Positions 6,089-7,474 of a DNA stretch of 7,474 bases are shown here, piece after piece. Numbering within the stretch: the first letter of the stretch is position 1; each line of letters begins with the position of its first letter. The DNA comes from Deltaproteobacteria bacterium (GTDB taxonomy: Bacteria; Desulfobacterota; Anaeroferrophillalia; Anaeroferrophillales; Tharpellaceae). The position numbers and the translations under genes were made by a program. Below the pieces are notes generated by a model, which made no database searches, had not been told where the DNA came from, and saw only the letters and a list, made by a program, of their open reading frames with translations. Where the stretch lies: NCBI GenBank assembly GCA_030640695.1, contig DAOWIX010000089.1, forward strand, positions 1 to 7,474. The letters are read 5' to 3'.

Positions 6089-7141
6089 ATGAAACAGTTG
6101 CGTGTGTTAGCGGGAATCGTATTGATGTTTTTAATGATGAATGTGTCAGTTATGGCGGCTGAAGTTTTTATGCCTCACTTGACGGGTGGTTTTGCTGATT
6201 GGGGAGATTACCTGACGGTTGATAATACCGGGGTGGCGCCAGCTAGTGTAACGGTGATTCTTTATGACGATACTGGTACCCAGGTATATAGCGGAGCCCA
6301 TGTTGTCGGGGCGTTGGGCGAATCAGTAATTGATCTCAAACAATTGAGCAGTACGGCTCAGTCCGGTAAGGTTACGTATTCCGGAAATACCTTATATTTC
6401 CGTCTCTCCCTGCTCAATAATGTTGCCGGAGGGGTGGCTGAATTTCGTCTTATGGGTATTCAGAGCTCGGTTTTAGGCTTTTTCTTTAGTGATTTTGAAA
6501 GCGTGGTGGACTGGAAAGGGATTGCCTTGACCAACTATGGGGCAAGCGAAGCTGCGGTTACACTCTTTGCGATAGGGGGTGGACGAATTCTGGGGACAGC
6601 GAACCTTGCGGTTCCGCCATATAGTAAGGTTTCCGGTACTCATTCGACTTGGTTTTCGGATCTTAATATGAATGAGGTCAAAAAAATAATTGCCGTTTCT
6701 CCGGTTGCGGTTCTTGGAGGTATTGCGATTGCCAGCAATGCAGCGAGTTCGAGCATGCTGTTTACAGCCGCAGTGCCGATGGAGAGCTTTTCAGCGGGGG
6801 AGCTTATTGGCGATTTTACTGGTGTCTGGCGGGGTGAGTGGGATAATGGTGGTGGATATTCTGGTGATATCGTTATGCGTCTGATTCAGACTGATGATCA
6901 AGTAGTTGGAACTGCAGATATCGATGATACAGATTGTGGTAATGTCAGAAATATGCCGATAAACGGGACTGTGAGTAATGATATGATTGCTTTTGATGCT
7001 AGCTTTAAATGTGGACAGTATCTGGCGACCCTTGCTTTTACCCAAGGTAGTCGAAGAGGGGATACCATCTTTGGTAGCTATCAGGAAAATGTCAATGGTG
7101 CGTTTTATGATTCGGGAACTTTCTGGTTAACCAAAGATTAA
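6089..7141 (+). CDS. Secreted beta-rich protein with two repeated modules and a lipocalin-like end
   Basis: A 350-residue protein with a clear Sec signal peptide: basic KQLR, a hydrophobic core to about residue 21, and cleavage expected near A23/A24. The mature protein has two related modules. The first (about 26-125) has ADWGDYLTVDNTG and ASVTVILYDDTG; the second (about 131-225) has VDWKGIALTNYG and AAVTLFAIGGG. They align on DW, N, G, A and VT with one gap, and look like immunoglobulin-type beta sandwiches. Residues 241-350 form a separate domain (FTGVWRGEW, then alternating beta strands such as VMRLIQTDDQVVGTA, INGTVSNDMIAFD, and a closing SGTFWLTKD), with C283 and C308 placed for a disulfide. 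The meander resembles lipocalin-like domains. No anchor, sorting signal or lipobox was seen, so it is probably periplasmic or exported. Function unknown. It has its own promoter and Shine-Dalgarno. Confidence 0.88.
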   Translation: MKQLRVLAGIVLMFLMMNVSVMAAEVFMPHLTGGFADWGDYLTVDNTGVAPASVTVILYDDTGTQVYSGAHVVGALGESVIDLKQLSSTAQSGKVTYSGNTLYFRLSLLNNVAGGVAEFRLMGIQSSVLGFFFSDFESVVDWKGIALTNYGASEAAVTLFAIGGGRILGTANLAVPPYSKVSGTHSTWFSDLNMNEVKKIIAVSPVAVLGGIAIASNAASSSMLFTAAVPMESFSAGELIGDFTGVWRGEWDNGGGYSGDIVMRLIQTDDQVVGTADIDDTDCGNVRNMPINGTVSNDMIAFDASFKCGQYLATLAFTQGSRRGDTIFGSYQENVNGAFYDSGTFWLTKD

Positions 7142-7202
7142 TGGAGTTGTCAGTGTCTTCGTTATGTTGAAAAAGAAGTGGTTGTGACTGTTTCCGACGC
7201 TG

Positions 7203-7474
7203 TTAAGATCGTTTTATCAGTTGATCCCAGAGTAGGCCTTTGAAGCCAAAACGTTGCATGATCTGTAGGCGCTGGAGGGCGTCTGACGGTGGGAAGAGGC
7301 GTTTGCGGTGGCCCTTGCAGGCATTGGTGATCTCCTGGTTCATGGTTTCCGGATCGATGTCGGGAGAGAAGTAGTAGGTTGGTCGCAGTAGAGAGGTTTG
7401 GGGGGAGATGATCTCCTCCTTTAAAGCTCGTTGGTAGAGTTGGGTTCCCGGCAGAATGCGCAGGCCGGAGAAGA
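7203..7474 (-). CDS. Radical SAM protein, C-terminal end only
   Basis: The frame enters from the right edge and ends at TAA (7205-7203), giving 90 codons. The visible residues begin FSGLRILPGTQLYQRALKEE, followed by ISPQTSLLRPTYYFSPDID and end near LLWDQLIKRS. The pattern of G-x-R-I-x-PGT-x-L, then an LL-x-P-x-Y-(Y/F)-x-SP segment, is the usual tail of B12-binding radical SAM proteins, after the last strand of the SAM barrel. The cluster motif and any cobalamin domain lie outside the window, so the subfamily cannot be named. It converges with the secreted-protein gene, 61 nt apart, and no strong terminator was seen between them. Confidence 0.8.
   Translation of the reverse strand, partial: FSGLRILPGTQLYQRALKEEIISPQTSLLRPTYYFSPDIDPETMNQEITNACKGHRKRLFPPSDALQRLQIMQRFGFKGLLWDQLIKRS

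Noticed and set aside
7142..7202. A terminator between the secreted-protein gene and the converging radical SAM gene
   Set aside because: Only weak, interrupted pairing (CAGT with ACTG) and no T-tract could be found.

Overview
The window most likely comes from an anaerobic bacterium of the Desulfuromonadales/Geobacter type (Desulfobacterota, the former Deltaproteobacteria). This is inferred from gene style: three B12-binding-type radical SAM genes in 7.5 kb, an aldo-keto reductase carrying a two-cluster ferredoxin tail, and a secreted beta-rich protein of a kind common in that group. No rRNA, tRNA, CRISPR array, transposase or phage structural gene was seen.

Layout. 1-1238 (minus) is a B12-binding radical SAM gene whose 3' end lies outside the window. 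1239-1454 is a divergent gap with a strong GC-rich hairpin. 1455-3032 (plus) is a second radical SAM gene with an unusually spaced cluster motif. It overlaps by 8 nt a small gene (3025-3426) for a protein resembling the phage Mu GemA/gp16 family (DUF1018). A hairpin terminator at 3405-3457 separates this pair from the convergent leuB gene (3485-4558, minus; 3-isopropylmalate dehydrogenase). Upstream of leuB lies a long, near-perfect palindrome (4645-4774) that touches the stop codon of the next gene, the aldo-keto reductase/ferredoxin fusion (4770-5735, minus). A 353-bp gap, 5736-6088, carries a good sigma70-type promoter for a secreted protein (6089-7141, plus). 7203-7474 (minus) is the C-terminal end of a third radical SAM protein.

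The genes do not form one pathway. leuB is housekeeping leucine biosynthesis. The aldo-keto reductase and the radical SAM proteins point to anaerobic redox and radical chemistry of unknown substrate. The only clear operon is the radical SAM/GemA-like pair. The items most worth following are that pair, the CX4CX2C cluster motif, and the 130-nt palindrome between leuB and the reductase.
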